The notes below the pieces were generated by a model that made no database searches, was not told the DNA's origin, and was given only the letters and a program-made list of their open reading frames with translations. A stretch of DNA of 64,000 nucleotides from NCBI GenBank assembly GCA_050045915.1, contig JBNGCR010000005.1:9033-73032 (forward strand), in the 5' to 3' direction. Of this stretch, positions 36,801 through 43,612 are shown one piece after another. This DNA is from Limnospira sp050045915. GTDB lineage: Bacteria > Cyanobacteriota > Cyanobacteriia > Cyanobacteriales > Microcoleaceae. Every line of letters begins with the position of its first letter. Position 1 is the first letter of the stretch. Made by a program: the position numbers and the translations under genes.

Positions 36801-37354
36801 GCGACTTTGTGGAGGTGGACGATCGCGCATTTTTCCGGGTGGCGATCGCAAAATTTCAGGATATTTGTGTTATAATGTATCCAGGATAGAATTGCCAATT
36901 CCGGGTTTTCGATCAGGGCGCGATCGGTTCCCCGCCGATACAGCGAATCTGCCACTTCCCAGGGCGATCGGTAAATGAAAATAAACCCCGCCTCGGGCAG
37001 CAATTCCCGCCAGAATTCCAAAAATAAACTCGTCCTCGGTTCTTTCCATCCCCACAAAGAAGGTTGGGATTTTTTGCCGATAATTTCCCTCGCGGGTTCG
37101 ATGAAGGTTTCGGGCACCGGGATTTCCGACTGTCTCACCCAGCCGTCGGGATGGAATCCTTGCGATCGCAGGATTTCTCGGTGGAATTCGAGAATCTCTA
37201 TATCCTCGAAATGTCCGCGAGGATTTCCACGGCTTCCGGGTAACAGGCGATCGCCTAAATTGATGCCAACTCGCCGCAGTAAGTCGGCGGTGAGGGAGGT
37301 TCCGGATCGGTGCATTCCGGTTAGGATTAAGGGGGAGATTGGGGATTGATTCAT
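30821..37354 (-). CDS. Giant sulfotransferase-glycosyltransferase fusion (sulfotransferase, three GT2, GT4, OGT-like)
   Basis: 2177 residues in one uninterrupted frame. Order: sulfotransferase-type P-loop domain at about 8-250 (LTGMHRSGTSLTADLLRRVG, RSPWEVADSLYRRG); coiled coil about 278-320; GT2 domain 373-610 (ISIIMPVYN, DHDDEL); second GT2 632-890 (SILIPTKN, NNDTASISPDW); GT4 domain about 905-1290 (IHNGFNRE, and the E-x7-E in ESFPRVILE); third GT2 about 1306-1560 (VSVCIPLHN); helical part about 1560-1780; C-terminal segment about 1805-2177 resembling the OGT/SPINDLY catalytic half (VKLGILVPHLHP, DIYLDSHPISD). Such multi-enzyme proteins build complex glycans stepwise. The neighbouring surface proteins are possible acceptors, but this is inference. 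Confidence 0.88.
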   Translation of the reverse strand: MNQSPISPLILTGMHRSGTSLTADLLRRVGINLGDRLLPGSRGNPRGHFEDIEILEFHREILRSQGFHPDGWVRQSEIPVPETFIEPAREIIGKKSQPSLWGWKEPRTSLFLEFWRELLPEAGFIFIYRSPWEVADSLYRRGTDRALIENPELAILSWIHYNTNILKFCDRHPEKCAIVHLHKVAHSPAALISAINEKFDLQLPSPQENPFEAELLKTEISETFRPGIIKRFYPEAVDLYLALDARATPLNGEPQLSWASSPASLSPQDWAISDWLEIRKRENQNRRLETELERTHARLHDTQIDLERYRAQVEILESRQGKIDIKSALQFLPPHTPPLLTPYEAWLRVNQWNGKAKRDLEERLETVADRLPKISIIMPVYNPPPAFLQRAIASVTGQVYKNWELCIADDRSTEPEIHSLLETIAEDNPKVKVIFRDENGNISQATNTAIQMAEGEFLLFLDHDDELTPDALGEVGFYLAEHPDTDILYSDDDKIDTDGRRFSPQFKPDYSPELLLSYMYFGHLLTVRKTLCDRLGGMRPRFDGSQDYDFVLRASELTRNIAHLPLILYHWRVIPGSTAASGAAKPDSFSAAETALQETLERRGISGTVYQQNWAMRSHCGIFNIRFPDEGRSVSILIPTKNSLELLKPCLDSLEKTSYKNYRIIIIDNESDDPQTLDYLRETPHRVIKLNNSEGGFNFASLMNRAAAMADSDYILFLNNDTASISPDWLSQMVGYLQIKDVGAVGAKLIFPNQTIQHGGVIFGLHRGLAGHAFKLVSRLSSGYLWGLNVAKNYSALSAACLLTPRELFLEMGGFDETEFAVAYNDVDYCDQLINAGFRCVYCPDAELIHREGASRGFADNPREVASFRAKYRGKVDPFYNPHLSLENEQFQIQPRRFIGNHDNRKIRVLMASNALDLTGAPLHQYELAIAFLKTDTVEPIAFCLGDGILREAYEENNIPVTVYGCHPLRNIYTLEGYETAISQLAAELMKHPVDVMYVNTLDNFFMVDCARKMGIPCIWNIHESEPQKFYAEWLDSYGPEIARRGLECFAIPYRVVFVSDASRDQYLALNGSHNFTVIHNGFNRETWEAAARRRTREAAKRELGVSDSEIVILSLGTVCDRKGQRDLPPALRQLSPELQQQIRVFVVGDRPGPYSEKLHADVASLPESLRSRIEIVPETSDTIKYYRAADLFVFTSRVESFPRVILEAMASGLPIVATPVFGVKEQLQPGVNALFYQPGNIEELAIAITTLLNSQNLRDRFAANSPPVLASLTSFDEMLAGYRQLLREADFTIPDVSEVPQIKPKMNEPLVSVCIPLHNGETHLPATLKSLASQTYPNLEIIIADDCSEDRSLAIARQFASQSPENVSLFQHQQPFGLAQNCNFCLSQAKGKYVKFLFQDDILESDCIEKLVELAETDEKIGLVFSPRNLILSEGAEENQALMTVYNGCQNLHQSWTNLQPVQWGWELLSDPNILEIPLNKIGEPSVVLLRREVFQTVGGFDPELRQLVDLELWLRILTRYKVGFVNQPLSHFRLHLQQQTLKNAHSGVSDQVKFYQKLAFDSCFQTLPAELRYLAAATHFLLTERYQPADENTYTEILDNLRTVRNAIAQKWLNSPSAILEQQYLGLLGKAQKMLSNTSLKYHPPTPRETAFVETLKTQLELGFDNLNLIQSLLAFQLYGWGYELPLFPEFSLLPSWLIKDSMEFMLKVPAYFREPGATSRYCSYLEEFVKLLHSRIFKYPKSKLWNAVAILFANLADFTILQYREDTETAYRMRSQILAFVMELQNQTLAWELPPQPPRKPVKLGILVPHLHPTPETLMTLPMYESLGDDFQVILYSLVATGNAIENYCRQKFRGFQKLPNSLEQQVDVIRRDELDILLISANLTTRTIAPVYLASHRLARVQICTPLSPVLTELNNVDYHIFGNLTRPDTANPQILPIADSGYCWATAQSPPRLDLDRLSLEISKKAVVFASGVDSLKITPELIESWGCILSEVPNSLLLIYPFWNQSDRAHLQKPWLQNCTGILEKYQIDPDRILLLNFDEPPSNSDLQSCLKLADIYLDSHPISDIISLFNAFNAGLPIVVKNGAKPHHSLGAALLREMGVSDLIAPDDRTYIQLAITLGNNPEFRQKQRHRMDEIIQNYYSEIKDNIKPSKNLAQILNKLPISKPNNKTQ

Positions 37355-37382
37355 CCACAGATTTCGCAGATTTTCGCAGATT

Positions 37383-38495
37383 TTAATTGAGTAGAAATTT
37401 TAGGGGGGCGGCTTCAAATACCCATTCTAAGCTGAAATTGTTGGCGGTTTTGATGAGGATTGTGTCCTCTGATTTGATTCTATCAGGTTTGAAGCTTAAA
37501 TGCCAAACTATTTTATCATTATTTTCGATTTCGTCGGCTTTTACCTTGCTGACGTGAGACAGGCGGTTGTTGATTAAAACGGTGATTTCTGAAATTTTCC
37601 CGCCGGGGTTGATTTCGGATACCCAACCCCCCAACTCTAGGATACCTGCGGGGGTGAGGTGGCAGCGTTCGAGTTTACCTTGGGGGTGGTGATAATAGCG
37701 GAAATTGGAAAAATTGACTGCGGGGTTTTTGGCGACTATATATAAGTCTTGATAGCGACAGATTCCTTTCGGGATGCGGTGATAAACTGCTGAATCTCCG
37801 GAGACTTGCGCGATCGCGTTTTTGACAAATTCTTCGCCGACGTAGCTGGTTCCGTATTCTCCTAAATCGAGGGTTTGACTTTCGCTGTTGAGGCAGAAGA
37901 GTAATTCCGAAGCTGGGATCGTCAGGTGGGGGGGGAGGAGGGCGCGATCGTGGACGCTGAACAATAGTAAACCGTCGGGGTTGAGAAGATTATATAATAC
38001 CTGTAGCCAATCTGAAAAGGTTCGTTTTGGTAGGTGACTGAAAAATGAACAAGCCAAGATACAGTCGAAGGTTTGGGGGCAGGAATAATTTTCCGGTTTG
38101 GGGGTGGAAATAATGCCGTTGACTCCGAACTGTTCGGTTTGGAATTTTACCCCGTCGGCGTATATGTCGGAAATCCAAACTTTTTCGGGGGGGATTGCCT
38201 GGATAAAAAACCGGGTCGATCGCCCGTAACCGCTGGCGAAATCCAGGAATGATGAAACACCGCCGAATCCTTTGAAATGCCAGTCAACTGCCTGTTTTAC
38301 CGCATCGAAAATGCGGATACCGTTGAAATGGTAGCGGACGGTCGCCCGTTCCGGACTGCCCTGATTTTGTAGGGCGAATAAATACATTTCATCTTGTTCG
38401 CAAATTTCCGCCTTGAAGGTGTCCGGAAATTTGACTTGATCTCGGATAAAGTCTTGGAGGGCTGGGGATGTGGCGGGGGGGACGGTGCGCTTCAT
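37383..38495 (-). CDS. Class I SAM-dependent methyltransferase with C-terminal extension
   Basis: 370 residues from ATG 38495; the frame reaches a TTG at 38546, a less likely start. The SAM-binding glycine motif is visible (SFLDFASGYGRSTRFFI), followed by motif II region (VWISDIYADGV), motif IV region (FDCILACSFFSHLP) and the following helix LNPDGLLLFSVHD. The last 100 residues (GGWVSEINPGGKISEITVLI) do not belong to the fold and resemble a small beta-rich domain. The gene lies 28 bases upstream of the giant glycosyltransferase on the same strand, so it is very probably in one operon and may methylate a sugar of the same glycan. Substrate unknown. Confidence 0.8.
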   Translation of the reverse strand: MKRTVPPATSPALQDFIRDQVKFPDTFKAEICEQDEMYLFALQNQGSPERATVRYHFNGIRIFDAVKQAVDWHFKGFGGVSSFLDFASGYGRSTRFFIQAIPPEKVWISDIYADGVKFQTEQFGVNGIISTPKPENYSCPQTFDCILACSFFSHLPKRTFSDWLQVLYNLLNPDGLLLFSVHDRALLPPHLTIPASELLFCLNSESQTLDLGEYGTSYVGEEFVKNAIAQVSGDSAVYHRIPKGICRYQDLYIVAKNPAVNFSNFRYYHHPQGKLERCHLTPAGILELGGWVSEINPGGKISEITVLINNRLSHVSKVKADEIENNDKIVWHLSFKPDRIKSEDTILIKTANNFSLEWVFEAAPLKFLLN

Positions 38496-38762
38496 GTCCA
38501 ATCGATCCTGTCCTGGTAATGAAAATGTTGCCGTCGGCGATCGCAATTCGACGGGCTGAATCTCAACGGTTTCTGAAAAAGCGATCGCGAAATTGGCATC
38601 CGTTCGACAAGCGTATCATGAATATGCTATTGTTTTAAAATGAAAGGCGCAAAAAAACGGTCGGGGGAGATATCCGAATCGTCCCGATCGCTACCCGCGA
38701 AGAAAAAACGACCATTGGGGCCGTAAGATAGATGGAAGCGTTGTTAAAAACGATTGACGATC

Positions 38763-39149
38763 ATGAAAGTCTACGTGTTGCTGTTCAATGCCGGCACAGA
38801 AAATGAGGGAATCCACACGATTCAAATGGGCGATCGCAACAAAGTGTTGATGTTCGAGGAGGAGGAGGATGCGACCCGCTTCGGGGGCCTCCTGGAAGCC
38901 CAGGACTTCCCGAGTCCCAGCATCGAGATGATCGATGATGAGGAAATTAAGGAATTTTGTCGTAGCGTCGATTACGACTGGGAACTCGTCCCCTCCGGTG
39001 CCCTGGCCATTCCCCCCGAGAACAACGCCGAACGCCTGGAGTGGGAAACCGACCCGGCCAAAAAGGAAGCCCGGTTCGAGGAGGAAGCGTCCGAATTCGA
39101 CCCCGACGAACTCGACAGCATCCGCCGCCGTCTCGAAGGCCTGTTTTGA
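38763..39149 (+). CDS. DUF3110 domain-containing protein
   Basis: 128 residues from ATG 38763 (MKVYVLLFNAGTENEGIHTI); a TTG lies three codons upstream. The sequence matches the cyanobacterial and plant-plastid DUF3110 family: YVLLFNAG, IQMGDRNKVLMFEEEEDATR, QDFPSPSIEMIDDEEI and an acidic end (EFDPDELDSIRRRLEGLF). No characterised function known to me. It starts 268 bases from the divergent methyltransferase. The element-like remnant begins 5 bases after its stop codon. Confidence 0.88.
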   Translation: MKVYVLLFNAGTENEGIHTIQMGDRNKVLMFEEEEDATRFGGLLEAQDFPSPSIEMIDDEEIKEFCRSVDYDWELVPSGALAIPPENNAERLEWETDPAKKEARFEEEASEFDPDELDSIRRRLEGLF

Positions 39150-39153
39150 CACT

Positions 39154-39470
39154 CCTCACCCTAAAGGGACGGGGATTCTGGGTTCAGCCACCATCCTTAA
39201 ACCGCATCGGAAGGACTAGCCTACAACCCCGAAGCGGAACGTCTCGCCCTGCGGGGCGGGAGTCCGTTCCGAGCCGTGCAGCCCAGCGTTTTATACTGTT
39301 CTGGCCCACCCCGCCATACAGTTGGCTCTGTCTTAATCAGACTTCCAGACTTTATCTTTGCTGGTATTCGGATCGGGTCGAGATCCGTGCGTTTTTAATG
39401 AGGTTTCTCGCTCCTCAAGGACACTCTACCACACAGTCGCCCGGTCAGGGCGAGGCTTTAGACCCAAATT
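39154..39470 (+). mobile_element. Probable remnant of a non-autonomous IS200/IS605-type element
   Basis: Begins with CCTCA-CCCT-AA-AGGG-A-CGGGG (39154-39174), a degenerate version of the end hairpins seen at 7872, 9674, 53987 and 55528, with one mismatch and a wobble in the outer stem. No coding sequence follows; further on there are palindromic stretches (tcgccctgcggggcgggag near 39245 and tcgcccggtcagggcga near 39438). The right limit is uncertain. It occupies the space between the DUF3110 and murQ genes. Confidence 0.45.
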
Positions 39471-39489
39471 ACCGGTAAGCTGAGATATT

Positions 39490-40434
39490 GTGAAAGACGA
39501 TAACCCGAAAATGCACGACTTGGAGACGCGGGGGCATTTGTTGACCGAACAAGCCAACGCCGGAAGCGAAAACCTCGACCGCCTCAGTTCCCTGGAATTG
39601 GTCGATCTGTTCAACTGGGAGGACGCCCGCACCCTCCTGGCCATCGCCCACGCCCGGGAGTCCCTGGCCGCGGCGATCGACCTGACCGCCAAGGCCCTCA
39701 AAAAAGGGGGGCGCCTGTTTTACGTCGGGGCGGGAACCAGCGGACGCCTGGGGGTTTTGGACGCCGCCGAATGTCCCCCCACCTTCTGCACCCCGCCGGA
39801 ATTGGTCCAGGGCATCATCGCCGGGGGAGCCGGGGCCTTAATCCGCAGTTCCGAGGAATTGGAGGATCGGGCCGAAGACGGGGAAAACGCGATCGCCCAC
39901 CGCCAGATTGGGGAGTTGGATGTCGTCCTGGGAATTACCGCCGGGGGGACCACGCCCTTCGTCCAAGGGGCGTTACAGGCAGCCCAGAGTCGGGGGGCGA
40001 CGACCATCTTTATGGCCTGCGTCCCCGCCGACCAAGTGTCCTTCTCCGCCGATGTGGATATCCGCCTGTTGGTGGGTCCGGAAATTCTCGCCGGTTCCAC
40101 CCGCCTCAAAGCCGGAACCGTGACCAAAATGGCGTTAAATATTATCTCTACCAGTGTAATGGTAAAGCTGGGAAAAGTCTACGGAAATCGGATGGTGGAT
40201 GTAGCGATTACCAACAATAAATTACGCGATCGCGCCCTGCGAATTTTGAACGATATAGCCGGAATTGAGCGAAAACAAGGCACGGATTTATTAGAACGCA
40301 GCAATCAGTCCGTCAAATTGGCGCTGTTGATGCACTGGACGGGTTTGGATGCGGAACCCGGGAAACAACTGCTTGAGGAGTGCCAGGGGCAGTTGCGAGA
40401 CGCGGTTTTAAAGCATCAGAAACAGTCGGATTAA
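39490..40434 (+). CDS. murQ: N-acetylmuramic acid 6-phosphate etherase
   Basis: 314 residues from a GTG start. The SIS-type sugar-binding motif GAGTSGRLGVLDAAECPPTF is present, including the conserved Glu of DAAECPP, and the second catalytic Glu falls in the segment SSEELEDRAEDG. MurQ cleaves the lactyl ether of MurNAc-6-phosphate, giving GlcNAc-6-phosphate and lactate in cell-wall recycling. Length and C-terminal helical region (DLLERSNQSVKLALLMHWTG) are normal for the family. No PTS transporter or kinase partner is seen near it, so the supply route for MurNAc-6-P in this organism is unclear. Confidence 0.93.
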   Translation: MKDDNPKMHDLETRGHLLTEQANAGSENLDRLSSLELVDLFNWEDARTLLAIAHARESLAAAIDLTAKALKKGGRLFYVGAGTSGRLGVLDAAECPPTFCTPPELVQGIIAGGAGALIRSSEELEDRAEDGENAIAHRQIGELDVVLGITAGGTTPFVQGALQAAQSRGATTIFMACVPADQVSFSADVDIRLLVGPEILAGSTRLKAGTVTKMALNIISTSVMVKLGKVYGNRMVDVAITNNKLRDRALRILNDIAGIERKQGTDLLERSNQSVKLALLMHWTGLDAEPGKQLLEECQGQLRDAVLKHQKQSD

Positions 40435-40487
40435 TTGAATGATTAAAAAAGGGCGCAAGCCAGGGTCCCCTACGGCATCGGCGTTTT

Positions 40488-41240
40488 TTATACGGCCAGA
40501 AACTCTTGAATCACTTCCCGACTCAGATCTTCCGTCAATCCGGAAGCGACAATCCCCCCTTTTTGCATGGCATAATAGCGATCGGCTTGGCGGACGAAAT
40601 GCAAATGTTGTTCCACCAACAAAACGGAAATCCCGCGAGTTTCGATAATTCGTCGCACCGCCGCCTCAATTTCCAAGATAATCGAAGGTTGGATGCCCTC
40701 CGTGGGTTCATCCAACACCAGCAGGCGGGGCTTTCCCATCAACGCCCGGGCGATCGCCAACTGTTGCTGTTGTCCGCCACTGAGATCTCCCCCCATGCGA
40801 GATAGCATTGTTTTTAAGACCGGAAATAAATCGAAAATTTCCTCGGAAATTTCGGCTTTTCCTTTCCGCCCTTCCGGGGTTGCCTCCAACCCCAACAATA
40901 GGTTTTCTTTCACGGTGACTCTGGGGATCACTTCCCGCCCTTGGGGGACGTAACCGATGCCCAATTTCGCCCGCTTGTGGGTGGGCAGTTGGGTAATGGG
41001 AATGTCCGAAAATGTCACATCCCCCGTCCGGGGTTTCAGCAGCCCCATGATGGTTTTTAACAGGGTCGTTTTCCCCACCCCGTTGCGGCCGATTAGACAC
41101 ACCATCTGACCGGCGGGGACACTCATATCGACATCCCGCAAAATGTGACTTTCGCCATAATAAACATTTAATCCCGACACCTGCAACATCAGGTCTGAAG
41201 GGGTAAAATTGGGCGCGATCGCGGATTTCGTTTGTATCAT
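40488..41240 (-). CDS. urtE: Urea ABC transporter ATP-binding protein UrtE
   Basis: 250 residues. Walker A LIGRNGVGKTTLLKTI, Q-loop region YVPQGREVIPRVTVKENLL, signature LSGGQQQQLAIARAL and Walker B RLLVLDEPTEGI all intact, with the LivF-type length and ending (REVIQEFLAV). It is the last gene of the urtABCDE cluster; the order A-B-C-D-E on the minus strand is the standard one. UrtE with UrtD powers the high-affinity uptake of urea in cyanobacteria. Identity as urea transporter rests on gene order and the UrtA-type binding protein rather than on the ATPase itself. Confidence 0.93.
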   Translation of the reverse strand: MIQTKSAIAPNFTPSDLMLQVSGLNVYYGESHILRDVDMSVPAGQMVCLIGRNGVGKTTLLKTIMGLLKPRTGDVTFSDIPITQLPTHKRAKLGIGYVPQGREVIPRVTVKENLLLGLEATPEGRKGKAEISEEIFDLFPVLKTMLSRMGGDLSGGQQQQLAIARALMGKPRLLVLDEPTEGIQPSIILEIEAAVRRIIETRGISVLLVEQHLHFVRQADRYYAMQKGGIVASGLTEDLSREVIQEFLAV

Positions 41241-41296
41241 TTTTTTCTCGATTTATAATGGAACTCTCTTCTCCCTCTTAACCCGGAAATTCAATT

Positions 41297-42076
41297 CTAT
41301 TTCTCCCCCCTTATTAAGGGGGGCTGGTGGGGATCTTCCTGTTCCCCCAAATAGACTTCGATCACCCTCCGATCGCTTTGAATCTCATCCATATTACCCT
41401 CACACAATACCGAACCTTGATGCAGTACCGTCACTTTTCGGGCGATCTGACGCACGAATTCCATATCGTGTTCGATAACAATAATCGAGTGACTTTCCGC
41501 CAACGCCAACAGCAAATCACCCACATTTTCCGTTTCCTCGTCCGTGAGTCCAGCAACGGGTTCATCGACTAATAATAAATCAGGGGATTGGGCAACCAAC
41601 ATTCCGATTTCCAGGCGTTGCTTTTCGCCGTGGGATAGAAATTCCGCCTGCAAATCCGCTTTCGCCCCCAAACCGATGGTTTCCAGCAGTCCCGCCACCG
41701 TCCGTTTCTCCCCGGAAACCGGGCGGCGAAATAGGGTGGGAAAGACATTTTTATTGTGGTTGCAAACCAGATCCAAATTTTCCGCCACCGTCAAGTTCAG
41801 GTAAACTCGGGGTGTCTGGAACTTGCGGCCGATGCCGAGTCGGGCGATTTTATATTCGGGAATATTCCGCAAATTGCGACCTTTAAAAAAGACCTTTCCT
41901 TCCGTGGGTTGAACTTTTCCGGTGATGGTATCCAGAAAGGTAGTTTTTCCCGCCCCATTGGGGCCGATGATCACCCGCAATTCCCCCGCATCCATACTGA
42001 AATTGAGGTCGTTGAGGGCTTTGAATCCGTCAAAGCTGACGGTTACGTTGTCGATGTCTAAGATTTTTTCTGTCAT
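41297..42076 (-). CDS. urtD: Urea ABC transporter ATP-binding protein UrtD
   Basis: 259 residues. Walker A VIIGPNGAGKTTFLDTITG, signature LSHGEKQRLEIGMLV (LSHGE variant of UrtD/LivG type) and Walker B LLLVDEPVAGLTDEETE are present. The LivG-like PRVYLNLTVAENLDLVC segment also fits. Downstream urtE follows after 56 bases. Upstream, 303 bases containing repeats and an assembly gap separate it from urtC, an unusually long interval within this operon. Confidence 0.93.
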   Translation of the reverse strand: MTEKILDIDNVTVSFDGFKALNDLNFSMDAGELRVIIGPNGAGKTTFLDTITGKVQPTEGKVFFKGRNLRNIPEYKIARLGIGRKFQTPRVYLNLTVAENLDLVCNHNKNVFPTLFRRPVSGEKRTVAGLLETIGLGAKADLQAEFLSHGEKQRLEIGMLVAQSPDLLLVDEPVAGLTDEETENVGDLLLALAESHSIIVIEHDMEFVRQIARKVTVLHQGSVLCEGNMDEIQSDRRVIEVYLGEQEDPHQPPLIRGEK

Positions 42077-42379
42077 TAGTTATAGAAAATATTCAAAGGT
42101 TTCTCTGATCCGGGCAACCGGAGTTTTTTTGCTCCGGGCGATCGCAGTTTTTTGGGAGTCCGGGCAACCGGAGTTTTTTTGATTCCGGCAACCGGAGACG
42201 GTTGCCCCCACGGGGTGCGGGAATATCGGCAACCAGAGATGTTCCCCTACACCCTACACCCTNNNNNNNNNNNNNNNNNNNNNNNNNNNNNNNNNNNNNN
42301 NNNNNNNNNNNNNNNNNNNNNNNNNNNNNNNNNNNNNNNNNNNNNNNNNNNNNNNNNNNNNNCCCTACACCCTACACCC
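42077..42379. repeat. Repeat-rich spacer between urtC and urtD, with assembly gap
   Basis: Two copies of tccgggcaaccggagttttttt (cut here: core gggcaaccggag) at about 42109 and 42158, then caaccggagacggttgcccc near 42190, followed by a ccctaca tandem repeat on both sides of a 100-base run of N at 42263-42362. The assembler probably failed inside the tandem repeat, so the true length is unknown. Confidence 0.8.
42263..42362. other. Assembly gap (100 N)
   Basis: A run of exactly 100 N, a conventional placeholder of unknown length, flanked on both sides by ccctacaccctacaccct. Confidence 1.
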
Positions 42380-43561
42380 TCATTTCACCCGTCCTTCGAG
42401 TTTTTCGCGTTCGAGTTGCAATTCGGGATCTTCTTCCAATTGGGGATAGGTGGAAACTTCGCGGCGCAAACCGAATAGCGATCGCAAATATTCCCAGCCC
42501 TCCGTCCGCAACCAGCCGACAATTCCGTTGGGCAAAACGGTGACGACGATCAGGAATAATGCCCCCTGGAAAAACAGCCAAACTTCGGGAAATTGTTCGC
42601 TGAGGAGGGTTTGGGCAAGGCGGACTAATAGGGTTCCCAATATCGCCCCAATCAGCGTTCCTCTCCCTCCCACTGCGACCCAAATCACCATTTCGATGGA
42701 GAAGGCGACCTCCATGAAACTGGGAGTTATGATGCCGCTTTGGACGGCGTATAACGAACCGGAAATGCCCGCGATCGCCCCGGAAATTGCGAACACCAAG
42801 ACTTTAAACCAGGTGGGATTGTAGCCGGAAAATCTCACCCGCGTCTCGTCGTCCCGGATCGCCACCAGCAGCCGCCCGAACCGTCCACTCGTCAGCCAGC
42901 GACACAGCAAATAGGTCAGAATTAAGAATAAAATTGAGAATTCGTAAAAAGCCAACTGGGCGGTATCGGAACCAGCCGAAACCCCGAAAATCATTGCGGT
43001 GTCGGTTTTGAGCCCGTTGGTTCCGTTGATGTATTTTTGCTGGCCGTTGAACAGGTTGAAAAACACCAGCAATGCTGCCTGGGTGAGGATGGAAAAGTAA
43101 ACCCCTTTGATGCGGTTCCGAAATACCAAATATCCCAGCAGTCCCGCCACAATACCCGGGATAACAACGATCGCGATGATTGTCAACGGAAAGGAATAAA
43201 AGGGCTTCCAAAACCAGGGCAGTTGTTCTACACCGTACAGCATGAAAAATTCCGGTAGCTGTCCCTCGGGCAACTGCAAGTTCAAATGCATGGCGAGGGC
43301 ATATCCTCCCAGGGTGAAAAATATGCCGTGTCCCAAACTCAACAATCCCGTATATCCCCAGATTAAATCGATGCCGAGGGCGATGATCGCCAATGACAGA
43401 AAACGGCCCAATAATTTAAGGCGAAATGCGGGTAACGCGAAGGGCATCACCACACCCAAAATAAGCGCGATCGCCGCAATAGAACCGATTTCAATTAATC
43501 GCTTTTGTTTCTGCTGTTTCAGTTTCGCAACCTTGCCGATATCGTCATTCATAGAACTCAA
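42380..43561 (-). CDS. urtC: Urea ABC transporter permease UrtC
   Basis: 393 residues with multiple membrane segments of the LivM-type permease (ALILGVVMPFALPAF, LGIDLIWGYTGLLSLGHGIF, EMVIWVAVGGRGTLIGAILG). The segment LSLGHGIFFTLGGYALAMHL matches the UrtC family. After the membrane part a polar C-terminal tail of about 45 residues follows (YPQLEEDPELQLEREKLE). 51 bases separate it from urtB. Standard position in the cluster. Confidence 0.93.
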   Translation of the reverse strand: MSSMNDDIGKVAKLKQQKQKRLIEIGSIAAIALILGVVMPFALPAFRLKLLGRFLSLAIIALGIDLIWGYTGLLSLGHGIFFTLGGYALAMHLNLQLPEGQLPEFFMLYGVEQLPWFWKPFYSFPLTIIAIVVIPGIVAGLLGYLVFRNRIKGVYFSILTQAALLVFFNLFNGQQKYINGTNGLKTDTAMIFGVSAGSDTAQLAFYEFSILFLILTYLLCRWLTSGRFGRLLVAIRDDETRVRFSGYNPTWFKVLVFAISGAIAGISGSLYAVQSGIITPSFMEVAFSIEMVIWVAVGGRGTLIGAILGTLLVRLAQTLLSEQFPEVWLFFQGALFLIVVTVLPNGIVGWLRTEGWEYLRSLFGLRREVSTYPQLEEDPELQLEREKLEGRVK

Positions 43562-43612
43562 CTACCGTGACACAATCTCGAACGAGTCAAACGGGCATCC
43601 CGCCCACAAAAT

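Noticed and set aside
30821..37354. Assembly artefact joining several glycosyltransferase genes
   Set aside because: No stops or repeats occur at the domain borders, and linkers have normal composition, so a real fusion is more likely.
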